Shown: positions 11,313 through 22,874 of the stretch, in pieces | Layout: every line of letters begins with the position of its first letter | Position numbering within the stretch: position 1 is the stretch's first letter | NCBI GenBank assembly: GCA_023614405.1 | Contig: CM042690.1 | Coordinates: 664,772,802-664,836,801 of the forward strand | Length of the DNA: 64,000 bases | Source: Avena insularis | Taxonomy: Eukaryota > Streptophyta > Magnoliopsida > Poales > Poaceae | Direction: 5' to 3' | Notes under the pieces: generated by a model | What the model was told of the DNA's origin: nothing | The model's input: only the letters and a program-made list of their open reading frames with translations | Databases searched by the model: none | Made by a program: the position numbers and the translations under genes

Positions 11313-14300
11313 CTGCCCCAACTGCGCCACCTCCTCCGACATCGGTGCAACCGCCTCCCGGTTGTGCCCTAGGCCTAACTACACATCACCAGGCCGATCT
11401 ACCGACCTCCACGATCTTCATCAGCATTGTCGGCCGGCTCCTCCAAGTGGCGCCCCACCTCCGGCTCATGTGCCTCCAGCATCGCCCTTCTGGCGCCCTC
11501 CACATGACCCATGGACAGGACTCGTGCAGGCTTGGTCCTTGCCTTGGGCCGTCCCCTCTCCGATTGGCGCTCCACCGACCTACTCCGGCTCCTGGATGCC
11601 GGGCATGCGCCCTCACACCGGCTCTCCTGGACTGCTCGGATCTCGTCCGCCGTCACATGCATATGTTGTTGTACCATCCTACTCCTCCTACGGTGCCCCA
11701 TCACCAACAAACTACAACCCCTCAGCAGACGGCCACTATCCTATGTACTAGATATCGCCACCACAGATCACGTCAGTACTAGCATCTCCACCGACTCCGT
11801 CTCCTGCAACAATGTCAAGCTGGGACCAAGATGCTCTCCTACAGGCCATGAACAACTTTGCTGCTCAAGGAAACTCAGATATGGATTGGATTTTCGATTC
11901 CAGTGCTTCTAGTCACATGTCTTCTTCGTGTAATATAACTAGAAAAATACCCCGCGCGTTGCAGCGGAAATCTCTTCAAAAACTATATTGTATAAATAAA
12001 AAGGTGTAATACGTATAGAACTTGAGGTTTTCTAAAAGAATTTATAGAGAAATATTGAATTTGTACAAATTAGTTGAAATCGTAAATTAAATTTATGTAA
12101 AATTATCATATATTTGACTAACATAAATTGATGACATGAGTAGTTGGATGGAAGAAAATAGATGACGTGGATTGGTTTGCATGTAAAATATACTATTATA
12201 AATGATTGTTAGTGGGATGACATGGACTTTTAAGTGGCTATTAAAGTAGGTGATGTGGATAGCTTGCATGTTGAGATAGAATAGTTAGTGGGGATCTACT
12301 TTATAAGAAAATATAGATGTCATTATGCACTTTTTCGCCTTTTTCTTCTATTACTCTTGGAGATGGTTCTTTGATTCCTATTCGTTGTGTTTATCAAACC
12401 CATATTCCTTCCGCTTCTAAACCCCTCCTCCTTCGAGATGTTCTTTTCGCACCTGCTGTCATCAAAAACTTATTTATATCTGTCAATTTATTCGTGATAA
12501 CCTTGTCTCCATCGAATTTAACTCTTTTGGCTTGTCCGTGAAGGCTTACCTGACCAAGGCGGAGATTGCACACTTCAGTAGTTTCGGAGACCTATATTCC
12601 ATCAACGGCTCTACCACCACCGCCCAGCCCTCATCCATGGTTGCTTCGGTGGATCTATGGCATCAAAGATTAGGACATCCTCATGCCGCCACACTATTGC
12701 ATCTTCTTAGTGAATTTTCAATTTCATGTAATAAAGATCCTCATGATCCCTTGGTTTGTGAGTCATGTCAATTAGCCAAACATGTTCGTCTTCCCTTTAG
12801 TTCCTCTCATTCTTCTAGTACCTTCCAGTTTGAATTATTATATTATGATTTATAGACATCTCTCCATGCAAGTATCTCTGGTTTTAAATACTATCTTGTA
12901 ATTCTTGATGAGTTTACTCACTTTATTTGGACTTTCCCAATGTGCAACAAATCTGATGTACACACTATATTTATAAACTTCCAACAATATGTGTCTTCCC
13001 ACTTCTTTCTACCTATAAGATTTATCCAATGCGACAATGGTCGTGAATTTGACAATATTCGAATCGAAACTTTTTCCTTAGCCATGGCATTCTCATGCGA
13101 TTTTCCTGCCCCAATACCTCCCCTCAAAACGGCAAGTCAGAACGAGCTCTCCTCGCAATCAATGATATAATTCGTACTCTCTTAATTCATTCATCCATTC
13201 CTACGAAATTTTGCGTTGATGCCCTACGCACCGCCACATATTTATTCAACATAAGGCCAACCAAATCAAACCCACACAATCCTCCCTATTTTTCTTTTTG
13301 CTGTCACCCCAATTCTCCGAGCTACGTGTTTTTGGTTATCTTTATTTTCCAAACATGTATGCCACATCCCCTACCAAATTAGCACCCCGGTCTATATCTT
13401 GTGTTTTCCTAGGATACTCTGACAAACACAAGGGTTTTTGTTGTCTCGACTTACTATCCGGCCATATTCACATCTCTCGGCACGTCATATTCATAGAACA
13501 CGTCTTTCCTTTTTCGCAACGCACACCATCTCCCGAACCCGAGTCCTCTACACCGCCCCCTACCCGACGTGTCGTCATACACCTTCTCCACGTCATTCCC
13601 GCCTCAGCCCAACCAACCCTCAACCCTACCAAAAACCAGCATTTTCCTACCGCGGCAACATTCGATAACACCAGCCCCACGACAAGGTTGCCACTGCATG
13701 AATGGCTGAAAACTTGGCATGATAGACTTCTCTCATGCAACCCGATCCTCCCTCCCCTTCGCCCGAGTCATCCGCTGCGTCGGGCCATGTCTCTTCCTCC
13801 CCTCCACTCAATCGTCTAGCCCATGTCGTGCCTACTACTAAACCCACAAATGATCATGTTATGCGTACTCGTGCAAAATCAGGATTTCGCTTACCAACTC
13901 AAAAACTTAATCTCAATGTTACTCCATCTATCTCTCCCATCCCTAAAACTTACAAATCAGCTCTTCTCGATCATCATTGGACTTCGGCTATGCGTGAAAA
14001 ATTCCAAGCTCTTATCGATAATAATACTTGGCAACTTGTTCCTCGTCCTCACAGTGCAATTGTAGATTCTGGAAAATGGGTTTTTCGTCAAAAATTTCAC
14101 TCCGATGGTACTCTCTCTCTCTCTCGTTATAAAGCTCGTTGGGTCTGTCGTGGTTTTTCTCAACAACATGGCCTTGATTACGATGAAACTTTCTCTCCCG
14201 TTGTTAAACCTAGTACAATTAGAACAATTCTTAGTCTTGCAGATTTTTCATCTTGGCCCATTCATCAACTTAACATTAAAAATACTTTTCTTCATGGATC

Positions 14301-15479
14301 TCTAAATGAAATTGTTTACTGTCAGAAACCTCTTGATTTTAAAGATACAACTAATCTAAATTGCGTTTGTCTTCTAAAAAACTCACTATATGGTCTAAAA
14401 CAAGCTCCCAGTGCATGGTTTCAACGATTTTCTACCATTCTTCTCACTATTGGTTTTCAACCATCTTCCTCGGATTCTTCTCTTTTTGTCTATCACGCTA
14501 CCTCTCACACAACCTATTTTCTCTTATACGTAGATGACATTGTCTTAACAGCCTCCACTCAGCATTTTCTCGATCACATCATTTTCTTACTTTGCTCTGA
14601 ATTTTCCATGACTGATCTTGGTATACTTCATCACTTCTTAGGAACTGATGTCACTCGTGATACCCATGGTCTTTTTCTATCTCAGCAACAATATATTCTT
14701 AATCTTCTAACTAAATCAGGCGTGCTTGACTGTCAATAGTCTAAAACCCCGGTAGATACAACTACCAAACTTTTCTCCTCAGGTAATGTTTTTCCAGATG
14801 CCACTCTCTATCGTAGTATAATCGATGCTCTTCAATATCTCACTCTCACTCGTCTAGAAATTTCTTTTGCCATTCAACAAGCCTGTATCTACATGCATGA
14901 TCCTCGTATTCCACATTATAATCATGTTAAACTTGTTCTTCGATATCTCAAAGGTACTATTGGTCATGGCCTCCACATATATTCATCATCTCCAAACACT
15001 TTGAAGCATATTCCGATGCAGGCTGGGCTAATTGCCCGGATACTCATCGGTCCATATCCGGATACTCTGTTTTTTTTGGTAACAACTTGATTTCATGGTC
15101 TTCGAAATGATAGGTTACAATTTCATGTTCGTCTGCAGAAGCTGAGTACCGTGAAGTGGCACATGTTGTCGCCGAAACGGTCTGGTTGCATCAGTTTCTC
15201 TCGGATCTTTGTCGTCAAGTTACTATAATTTATTGTGATCATATTTTAGATGTTTACATGTCTAGCAATCCACTGCAGCATCGTCGGACAAAGCATATCG
15301 AGATCGACATCCATTTTGTTCATAGAAAGATGGCTTTGGGACAAGTGCGTGTTCTTCATGTTCTAACCATTGCTCAAATTGCAGATATCTTCACAAAGGG
15401 TCTTCCAACAACATTGTTTACCGATATTCAATCTAGTCTTAACATCGGTGAACCACACGTTGACACTGCGGGATGTTAG
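11313..15479 (+). pseudogene. Copia gag-pol remnant
   Basis: Domains in order are: a proline-rich Gag tail (to about 11800), a protease start with the active-site-like FDSSASSHM at about 11893-11919, protease continuation after the Helitron (12318-12530), a GAG-pre-integrase HHCC block (WHQRLGHPH, CESCQLAKH, 12650-12790), the integrase core (about 12850-13380, QCDNGREF), RT (13735-14739, YVDD near 14530) and RNase H (14740-15479). A stop at 14737-14739 separates RT from RNase H. At least four frame changes occur between blocks. The terminal TAG (15477-15479) overlaps the start of the 3' LTR. Confidence 0.9.
11939..12317 (-). mobile_element. Small non-autonomous Helitron, 379 bp
   Basis: Read on the minus strand the insert begins TCTATATTTTCTTATAAAG and ends with a GC-rich hairpin (CCGC/GCGG arms) followed by TATTTTTCTAG. 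That is the canonical Helitron layout of 5' TC, 3' hairpin and CTRR. It lies between a host A (11938) and T (12318), the Helitron target dinucleotide, with no target duplication. Removing 379 bp restores the reading frame of the Copia protease across the junction. It has no coding capacity, so it must be moved by a Rep/helicase from elsewhere. Confidence 0.85.
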
Positions 15480-15602
15480 ATTATAAGTCGGTTTGATTTT
15501 TGCTTGTAACGTAAGTTAGGGTTTGCCCGGCCGATCACCTATATATACCTTTTGTAATCTCGCAAACAACATCAATTATTATAAGACAATTATATTTCTA
15601 CA
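15474..15602 (+). repeat. 3' LTR of the Copia element, about 129 bp
   Basis: It begins TGTTAGATTATAAG directly after the RNase H stop region and ends ATTTCTACA. It contains a TATA-like CTATATATACC at about 15538-15548. The LTR is very short. The partner LTR is outside the window, so the end is assigned from the TG...CA rule only. Confidence 0.75.
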
Positions 15603-15880
15603 ACCACATGTGGCTTCCCCCAAACCTGTTTACAGAAACCTCCGATGGTGGTGAAATCTACTGTGATTTTGACAAAGTTGGATAAATATCGCCGTTGTAT
15701 GAGCTTGCTTGGGCCAACTGCCAGCCTGGTTGCAGCTACACGACGCGCCTACTTGTCACTGTCTTCCCTTCTCCTCCTCCCGTAGTCAGGGCTCACTTAT
15801 CCTCTCGTGCTGGAAAGATCCACAAAACCCCATAGATCACATCTCTACTACTCCCCAACATCGCAGCGTCGGTCAATGCA
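15603..15880 (+). promoter_or_regulatory. Putative 5' region of the small gene at 15881
   Basis: 278 bp lie between the Copia 3' LTR and the ATG. I see no convincing TATA box here. The nearest TATA-like sequence is inside the adjoining LTR. The segment is C/T-rich towards the ATG, as expected of a plant 5' leader. Confidence 0.4.
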
Positions 15881-16252
15881 ATGGCCTCTCTTACCAACAC
15901 CACCGTTCTACATGTCTCCCAAACCTTCAGACGACGACGTAGCACCACCGTCCCTCGGCCAAGATCCTCCTTCCGGTGCCAAAGCCGGCTACCGACGGAG
16001 CCGCCGATCGGTGGGGGCGGCGGCGGTGGAGGAGGAGGAGGGAAGAAGAGGGCATGGTGGGTCGCCATGGCCGAGAGGGTGCACGGCGGCGTGGTGAAGG
16101 CCGGGATGACCGTGCAGGAGAACCTGAGCCCGAAGCAGAAGGGGGACTGGAAGGACGTGGCGCTCATGAGCCTCTCCTTCGCCGTCTACGTGTACATCTC
16201 CGAGAAGATCGTGTGTGCATACTGCGCCTATGTTTCCATGATCAATCACTAG
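15881..16252 (+). CDS. Small predicted plastid protein with one membrane segment, function unknown
   Basis: A single-exon frame of 123 residues. Residues 1-40 are rich in Ser, Thr and Arg with no acidic residues, like a chloroplast transit peptide. A glycine run at about 44-54 is followed by Lys/Arg and a Trp pair. The C-terminal third contains LSPKQKGDWKDVALMSL and a hydrophobic stretch (about residues 92-117) with Tyr and two nearby Cys, which could span a membrane. Third codon positions are G/C-rich, as in many grass genes and unlike the surrounding repeats. I do not recognise the family with certainty. The start is the first ATG of the frame. It converges on the gene at 16813-20915. A Copia LTR ends 278 bp upstream and may affect expression. 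Confidence 0.7.
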   Translation: MASLTNTTVLHVSQTFRRRRSTTVPRPRSSFRCQSRLPTEPPIGGGGGGGGGGGKKRAWWVAMAERVHGGVVKAGMTVQENLSPKQKGDWKDVALMSLSFAVYVYISEKIVCAYCAYVSMINH

Positions 16253-16812
16253 GTAGATTCTTAGATGTATAGCCGTAGTTATAGTTTGGGATGCATAATC
16301 TCCAAATAGTTTCTGTGCGGACGCAACTAGCTAGCTGCGTAAACTCCACATTCATCCAAGGCATGAACATGTCATATGATCAGCATCAACAAAGCCTCTG
16401 TTATTGTACTTCTACTTCATAATTCTATCAGATCGAACCTGTCGTTCTAACCATGCTTCAGAGTGGAGCAAACACCCGCGTACGCTTGCAGTTCAACACA
16501 CATATGATCGTGAGATCTTCCAAGATGCAGGAACCAAAATTGCCAATTAATCTCAGGGAAAAAAAAAGGAGGCATTCGCCTTACATACATCTCGATCTCA
16601 CCTATTCATCAACACTGTACTACTACGCAAAGAAACCCCGTCCCAGCTCTACTCACTACAGATCTGACCGACGAGAAGTCAGTCGTGGTTATTATGAATT
16701 AGTAGTAACTTACTTTATTAGAGGCCAAACCTCTAAAGCGACAGAATTCTCTCTTCCCACCCTGTCCGAAACCTTGGTCGCAGCAGAGGATCGATCTCAT
16801 CATGGTCAGTAC
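16253..16812. other. Intergenic region between two convergent genes
   Basis: It should hold the 3' UTRs and poly(A) sites of both neighbours. It is AT-rich with a short A run at 16560-16567. No repeat or ORF was recognised. Confidence 0.5.
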
Positions 16813-19800
16813 TCACCGCTGCCACTGCCGCGGCAGGCTGATGTTGCCGATCTCCCGCAGCGGCGAGCGCTTCGGCATCACGCTGGGCGAGTGCTTCACG
16901 CGGCAGATGAGGACGTGCTTCTCTTTCTCCTTGCCGCAATCCTGTGGTGACCGGTGGTGGTGCTGGGCCTTGGCTGCTCGCGGGTTCTCCATCTTGCAAG
17001 CTTCTGACCATGCTCGGCTGGGCAGGCTTGGGGCAGGGAAATGGGATTTGAAGGTGTGCAGCTTGCCTTGGAGCTCTGTGACCTTCTTCTGGAGATCTTC
17101 GGCGTGATGTTCCGACGCTAGCGCTCGTTGTTTCCACTCCAGCATCTGGTCAGTAGCAAGAGTTCATGTTCAGACAACAACTTCACATACTGTACTGATC
17201 ATTGGAAATGCTTAGATATAAACTGCAAACAATACGAAATGACTGTTCTTTTCGAAACAAGAAATTTGTCTGCAGCATTGAATAATGTGTGAAGAAATAG
17301 TAACTAGGTCAGTTCCAAATAAAAAATACAACGCAGCGTGTCTGTACTTGTACTGTAGAATATCAATACTGGTAATGGTTCATCGCCTGAATTCCGACAT
17401 ACTCACCGTTCTGCTTAGAGTAGCAACATCTCTAAAGTAAGTAATCAAGAGCAGTGAATTTTTTGGTGCCAAAACAGACTACTAGAAAGGAGTTCTATTT
17501 TTGTGCCAAGCAATACTTCTTACTCTGAAGTCTGAATTCAACAAAAACATGATGCATAGCACCAGCATGTATGCTTGTAAAATCACGTTTCCATGATAGC
17601 AAACAAAGCACAGCAGAACATGTAAAACAAAGAGTGAAGCATTCCTATTTAGTGATGCAGGCATAATTAGAGGCTACTTACTTGAGAATTCAAGGAGCCA
17701 AGACTGATGTCAGAGGCAATGGCGCGGCGCCGCCACGCATCCCTCGAAGCCTGCAGCTCCTGCATCTCCAGTCTGACCTGCTCCAGCATGTCCTGCATCT
17801 CAGTCCATTGCTCCGATTCTGCCCTCACTTGCTTCATTATCTTCCCCACAATCTCCTTGCAGTCGCAGCAGCTTCCGGAGGCCACCAGCTTGCAGTCTTC
17901 AGCCACACTCTGTAAGCAGAAACAGAGTTATTAGCACAAGGTGCTGTATTTTCTTACTTAACAAGACAGAAATGATTCAGAGAGTGAGGACTCTCTATGC
18001 AGGAGAGGCAGAACATGCAGATTAAAGAAGGCAATAAAAGTTCGCCAGTATGGGTCGACCAAATCCAGCAGCGCTGGAGCTCATTGCTTGATCTGCCAGA
18101 CATGAGTTTCCCAGCAAGTGTTGCCATTCGCAGCGACCCAAGGTGAATTGAGCAGTGCTATGCCTCCGACACAAGAATTCAGTCTAGTACAAAAATGTTC
18201 ACAGGGCAATGCATCTGCACGCTTGCTTGACCAGATGGGCCCCGCCTTGGCACAATGGTTGTTGAGAAAGTAATACTAGCTCGCCTCAATGAGCACACGT
18301 CCTGGTCCTTGGGCCTGGCCCATATCTTTTGCATGAGCCAGGAAAGGATAGCTTTCCTTCCTGTTGTGGGCACCTCGTCCTATTGAACATGGCCCGGATG
18401 GTATACATCACGTGCTTTTCTGGTGATAAAAAAAAGTGCAGCTCCTTTTACAGTTTCAAATTTGCAGTTGGCATTGAATTCTTTCATCCATTTAAGCATG
18501 TCCGTTTGGGTGCGAACCGTGGGGAACAATCAGCCCTGGCAACGTCACGCTTCAGTCCCAAACTCCCAGGTGAGATGCGCGACATTTGTTGAATAAAATA
18601 CACACAAGTACATGCACAGAACTACTCGTAGACCATCTGAATTTTAGAATGGAACCGGAACTTTGGATAAAATAACGCGATTTACCATCTCACTTATCGA
18701 ATAGAACTAGTCCTAATTCAAAAAATCTCATTGGCACACGTCTCGCTCACGACGAAAAATGCTACTCCATAACAGGGGAATAATTGGGAAACCCCAGACC
18801 GAGGACAATCTCCAAAAGTAAGGGGGGAAAGGGCCAACTGCTCGGCCAGGACCACCTGCTGCCAGACATGGCCAATGGGGGGGAGGCAGCCCTCAACGGC
18901 ACTGACAACGTGGGCCACCTGACAATCATTGACGAGTTCAAATCATGGGATCATATGGCAAAGCTATTTTTTCAAACACCTACGAGTAGTATCGAGGTGA
19001 AGCGGGCTACTACTGCTACCAGAGAAGAAAGGTAATGGTTCTTAAAGAACTAATGGCCCCATCCACATCAGCTCAACACAAGTAGTATAGTACTCCTACT
19101 ACGGTGCAGTGCGTTGGGTAGCCAGCCGTCGACTCGAGCGGGCCAATCCATGGATTGGATGGACCCGGTGGGGATCAGATCAATTACTCATCTCATCTCC
19201 CTACGGAACCAGTGCAAAACCCTGTGCACGCCATCCCCACACCACAGGCTCCCGTTGCATGATGCACCCATCCGGAGAGGCGCTGCAGCCGATCTCAAAA
19301 AACTCAAGCTCGGATGAGACAAAACAAAACGGTCCTCCTAATCTTGGATTGATAATGCCGTCAAGTCGCTGACCAGTACTACTAGCCCCCCAACCCGAGT
19401 CAACGACATTCTGGTGCCCGAGACTAATCGCGCGACACTCCGTCCTGTACTTCACTAAGCACTACGCTAGCAAGCCACTAATCCTGTTCTCGAAACCAAG
19501 CAATGGGACAATAAGATAAAGCAAGGTGGACTAGTAGTAGTGGAGTACTGAGCATAGTGCCTAAACAGTGTGTAAGGAACAAATTTGAATCCTACCTTTT
19601 GCTGCTGCTGCTGATGCTTCTTCTGGGAGGCCGCGATGGGGCCTCCGTGCGAGGCGGCGTTGTGCCGGAACGCCGCCACATTGCCGTTGTTGCTCGCGTT
19701 GCTGCTGCCGCCGCTCCAGCTCCTCTGGCTGCACGCGCTGCCCTTTCGGCTGTGCCGGTTGTTGCCGCATCTCCTGGACTGGCAGCCACCGGCGTTGCTG

Positions 19801-20915
19801 TCGCCAGCGACGGCTTCCAGCCGCCGGCTGTACTCCGCCATCCGCTCGCGCATCCCGTTGGACATCCCCTCCATCTTCACCCGCAGCATCTCCACCTGCA
19901 ACGCGTACACCGATCGCGCAAATGTTGCACCTTTTAGTGATCATCATCAGACAGACATCGCGAATTCACATCAATGAATATCGCGGGCATTACGTACATC
20001 AGACATATTGACGCTGGGGACGTGGTCATCGCCGTCGCGGTGCTCGGCAGGTGGAGGCAGCGGTGGGTGCGCCGCGATCTCCCGGATGTCCTTGCAGATA
20101 GCGGGCTCCGCGTCGACCGATGCTGGCATCTTCTCGAGGCGCCGTCGGAGCGAGGATGCCTGCCGGTCGAAGTTCCGGCCGTGGCTCCGCCGCAGCTCCC
20201 GCGCGCAGCCGCTCATCGCCCTCCTCCCTCCACTCTGCTTCTCCGCCCGCAACTCCTCCATCATCTCCTCCAGGTCCTCGATCCCCTCCTCCAGCGCCGC
20301 CGCCACGCCGGCCTCGCCCCTCCCGTCGATCTTCTTCCTCCCCTGTTGCAATCCATCCGATCAAACATCGTCGGCGATCAGATAAAACTGTCGCGCTTAA
20401 TCTAACAACAGGTGATGACTGAAGTGCGGGGGTGGCGAAAGGGAGATGCTTTGACGGACGTGCATGCGCCGTACCGTCGCGAGCGTCTCGACGGCGGTCT
20501 TGAGCGCGGCCTCCATCTGGCCGCGGTGGCAGTCGAGCTTGCGGAGCGCCACCTCGCGCTCCATCCGGAGGAAGTTGCACTCGGCGCGGAGGATCTCCGC
20601 CTGGAACCGCCACTTCTCCTCCTGCTCCCCGGCGTCCTCCTGCTGCGGCGGCGCGCGCGTTGTTGCACGGGAGACCGGCGGCGGCGGTGAAGCAGGCGCC
20701 GACTCCAGCCCGCGCACGCGCCGCTCCATCTCGAACAGCGCGCCGAGGTTGACCGGCCTCGGCGCCGGCCGTGGCTGCTGCTGCTGCGCGCGGCCGCCCG
20801 CGCCCCGGATCGGCCTCCCGCCCGCCGACGACCTCCTCGACAGGTTCAGGATCCGCGGCGTCACCGTGGCCGTGGCCGTCCCGTGCTGGGCCCTCGCCGG
20901 CCGCCGCGCCGACAT
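16813..20915 (-). CDS. Plant coiled-coil protein of 548 aa (five exons), USO1/myosin-like annotation type
   Basis: The exons on the minus strand are 20915-20475, 20342-19998, 19895-19596, 17909-17682 and 17145-16813. All four introns are GT-AG and phase 0, giving 1647 bp without stops. Residues 1-147 hold a basic, Arg/Ala-rich start and a helix around EMERRVRGLE; 148-262 contain EGIEDLEEMMEEL; 263-362 are Ser/Asn-rich and end in a Gln run; 363-438 contain SEQWTEMQDMLEQVRLEMQEL, a strong heptad pattern; 439-548 start MLEWKQRALASEH and end ISLPRQWQR. There is no signal peptide or membrane segment. It resembles uncharacterised plant coiled-coil proteins that databases label USO1-like or myosin heavy chain-like; that is recollection, not a search. 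Such proteins are probably scaffolds, but the role is unknown. Intron 3 (17910-19595, 1.7 kb) holds no recognised element. Confidence 0.85.
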
Positions 20916-21528
20916 CGCGGAAAGACGACGCTCGTTGGGTTTGATTTTCCCTAGAGCGCGACGGGGCGGGGTGGCGTGCGGATGTGGAGGGATGGGGGTG
21001 CTCTTTTCCTGGCCTCGGGCTTAGGTGGCAACGGTCGGGTGCTTTTGGGTGCGGGGGGAAGGCGTTGGTCGGACGGGGAGGATGGCGATGTGCTCTGCGG
21101 AAAAAGGCCAGGGGAATGGAGGCGGTGTTTCTCGTTTTCCGTGAGAAAGAAAGAAAGCCACAATTTGAAAGGATCCTCCTTGCGCTGCTGAAATGACCGG
21201 CGTGCCCAAGCAACTCCCCCACCCACGCCAGGCCAAGCCGGGATTCCGACGCATGCAATGCAATGCAACGATTGAGCAATGACGACCCCGGAACTGGTAG
21301 ATGGTGATGGGAACGAGGCCAGGAGGAGACGGACGGGATCGAGCGGACAGGCGTGCGACACTGCTGCTGCGCTGCTGCTACTAGTACTAGTGCTAGTTGT
21401 GGGTGACTGTCTCGAGGTCTGGGCCGCGCGTTGCAGGGGTGGACATTTGGCGTGTTGGGTCTGCGAACAGCACCCACTCGTGCAGGGCAACTGCCGCAGC
21501 ATCTTGCATTTTACAAACGCCGTCGGTC
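20916..21528 (-). promoter_or_regulatory. Upstream region of the coiled-coil gene
   Basis: About 600 bp upstream of the ATG at 20915. It is GC-rich near the gene, with a CTG/CTA-rich simple stretch at about 21362-21395. There is no clear TATA box. It ends at the truncated MITE at 21529. Confidence 0.4.
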
Positions 21529-21710
21529 GTATTTTTGTCAATTGTATGGCGCCGACTCGCTTCGGTGCCGGAGATCATTGTCACCGATCTATATACAACT
21601 TATGTTCCATTCTTGTTGCCGCAGAACCCTGATCAGATTTAGAAATAGTTTTACCGAGGGTTCACATGACACATTAGTCTTGCCAAAAGGTCAAATTTAT
21701 CAAAAAATAA
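21529..21710. mobile_element. Truncated copy of the Mutator-type MITE
   Basis: Positions 21545-21710 align with the core and right terminal repeat of the element at 28504-28893. They share the GGCGCCGA...TCGGYGCCG core, then ATCAGATTT.GAAATAGTTT and a right end TCAAAAAATA. Most of the left terminal repeat is missing; only GTATTTTTGTCA remains at 21529. No 9-bp target duplication was found, as expected after an internal or terminal deletion. Confidence 0.65.
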
Positions 21711-22309
21711 AAACTCGTCTGTCTAGGTGTCTTTGGTTGTTTCCACCTATTTTGGGTATCTAAGTCATGTTTTGCAACTTAATTGGTTGCTCATACTTTT
21801 CTCCTATATCACAGGAGAAGCAAATTCCCAGGTGTTTGGTTGCTTGAAGCTTGTGTTTCGGCTAATTACTAGTCGATTGGTTACACTAATAGAATTACCT
21901 TCTAGGCTAAGTGGTGAGCTTGCCCATCAGCAGAACACAACATAGATCTGGCATCATTTTTCATCAATCCTAGCAACTCCAAAGATACACATCATCATCA
22001 GCAAGATCACCACAAGCACCACAACCAGCATCACTTCTGAATCTTCTCTTCACATATGGTGCTTGTTCAGGAAGGATATGAAACAACTAATCATGTACTC
22101 AAGGTTCATATCAAGATACCTGATGGCCTATGCCTTGTTCTCCATGAGGTGGATAGGGCCACGGTGTATCATAGCCGGCGAGATGAGCGTTGTGGAATAC
22201 AACCACCACATGTAAGGTTCATTCGAACATAGTTATCAATGGACTTGTTGTAAGTGAGAACATTGTTAGTTAGTTAGTTCTTGATCATATGTGAGCAGAA
22301 GCGAATGTA
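21711..22309. other. Intergenic sequence, nothing assigned
   Basis: AT-rich DNA without long ORFs. It contains CATCATCATC/ACCACAAGCACCACAACC low-complexity sequence at about 21985-22035 and a (TTAG)n run at 22268-22280. It may continue the host-gene fragment that follows, but no coding signal is clear. Confidence 0.4.
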
Positions 22310-22634
22310 CTAAAAAGTGAAAAATTATCCATCCTTGATGTGGTCAAAGTACATCTCGACGTCCATCATAAAAACTGATGTGTCCTCATCCCAGCGCTCA
22401 TCGTCAAGCCTTTTGAGCTTGAGCACACCTGAACCCACCTATATCTCAAATGCCTCAGATGCTTGGAGATCTAACGCATCGATAATGCAACGGCCAAAGA
22501 ACTTGAAGACATCCTCAGCAACAGCTTCAAGGTCCTTTTGTCTGAATCCCCAATCCACAGAGGCCTTGTTTTATGAACTGACACACCATATTAGGGACGA
22601 AGGTGGATAGAGTAGGTGGCCATGTAATGATTAT
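22310..22634 (-). pseudogene. Degenerate host-gene fragment, 3' part
   Basis: The minus strand encodes a non-transposon protein fragment. One frame gives QKDLEAVAEDVFKFF and then, after an in-frame stop, KLKRLDDERWDEDTSVFMMD followed by a stop. The upstream part continues at 28064-28167 beyond the Copia insertion, where TWPPT codons run directly across the insertion point. At least one frame change and one internal stop show decay. I do not recognise the parent family. It could be a gene piece captured by a transposon or the remnant of a dead gene. Confidence 0.5.
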
Positions 22635-22863
22635 TTCGAGGAGTGGTTTTTGGTTGAATCGACGCCCTTTGTCTCGGGCTCGGTTACATGTTTATATAGC
22701 CAGGAAGAGCCCCATGGCGTGGCATACAGGAGGTCACCGATCTGGAGTTTTCAGTGGAATACAAGAAGATCCATAGTGGGGAATAAAGGAGGAATAGGAA
22801 GGGAGGCAATCAGTCCTTTATAATTAGGACACGATTTAATACATAAGATGTTTAATTCTCACA
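22635..22863 (-). repeat. 3' LTR of the Copia element
   Basis: Pairs with 27835-28063. The purine tract (complement of CGCCCCCTTAAT) follows at 22864-22875. Confidence 0.92.
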
Positions 22864-22874
22864 CGCCCCCTTAA

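Larger units (their letters stand above)
11313..15602 (+). mobile_element. Ty1/Copia retrotransposon, 5' part cut off by the Gypsy insertion
   Basis: The element runs on the plus strand: end of gag, protease, integrase, reverse transcriptase, RNase H, then a short 3' LTR (15474-15602). Integrase-before-RT order identifies Copia. The 5' LTR and most of gag should lie left of the window, beyond the Gypsy element. It is disabled by frameshifts, stops and a Helitron at 11939-12317. Its 3' end lies about 280 bp upstream of the small gene at 15881. Confidence 0.9.

Noticed and set aside
16733..17137. Alternative minus-strand frame over exon 5 of the coiled-coil gene
   Set aside because: The exon-5 frame used here joins in phase with the upstream exons and matches the coiled-coil character; the alternative does not.
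19557..20422. Plus-strand frames of 100-143 codons opposite the coiled-coil gene
   Set aside because: They mirror the GC-rich exons on the other strand and show no independent motif.
20026..21477. A 483-codon minus-strand frame covering the start of the coiled-coil gene
   Set aside because: It is a shadow frame over exons 1 and 2 and GC-rich flank. The spliced model in the other frame has proper splice sites and heptads.
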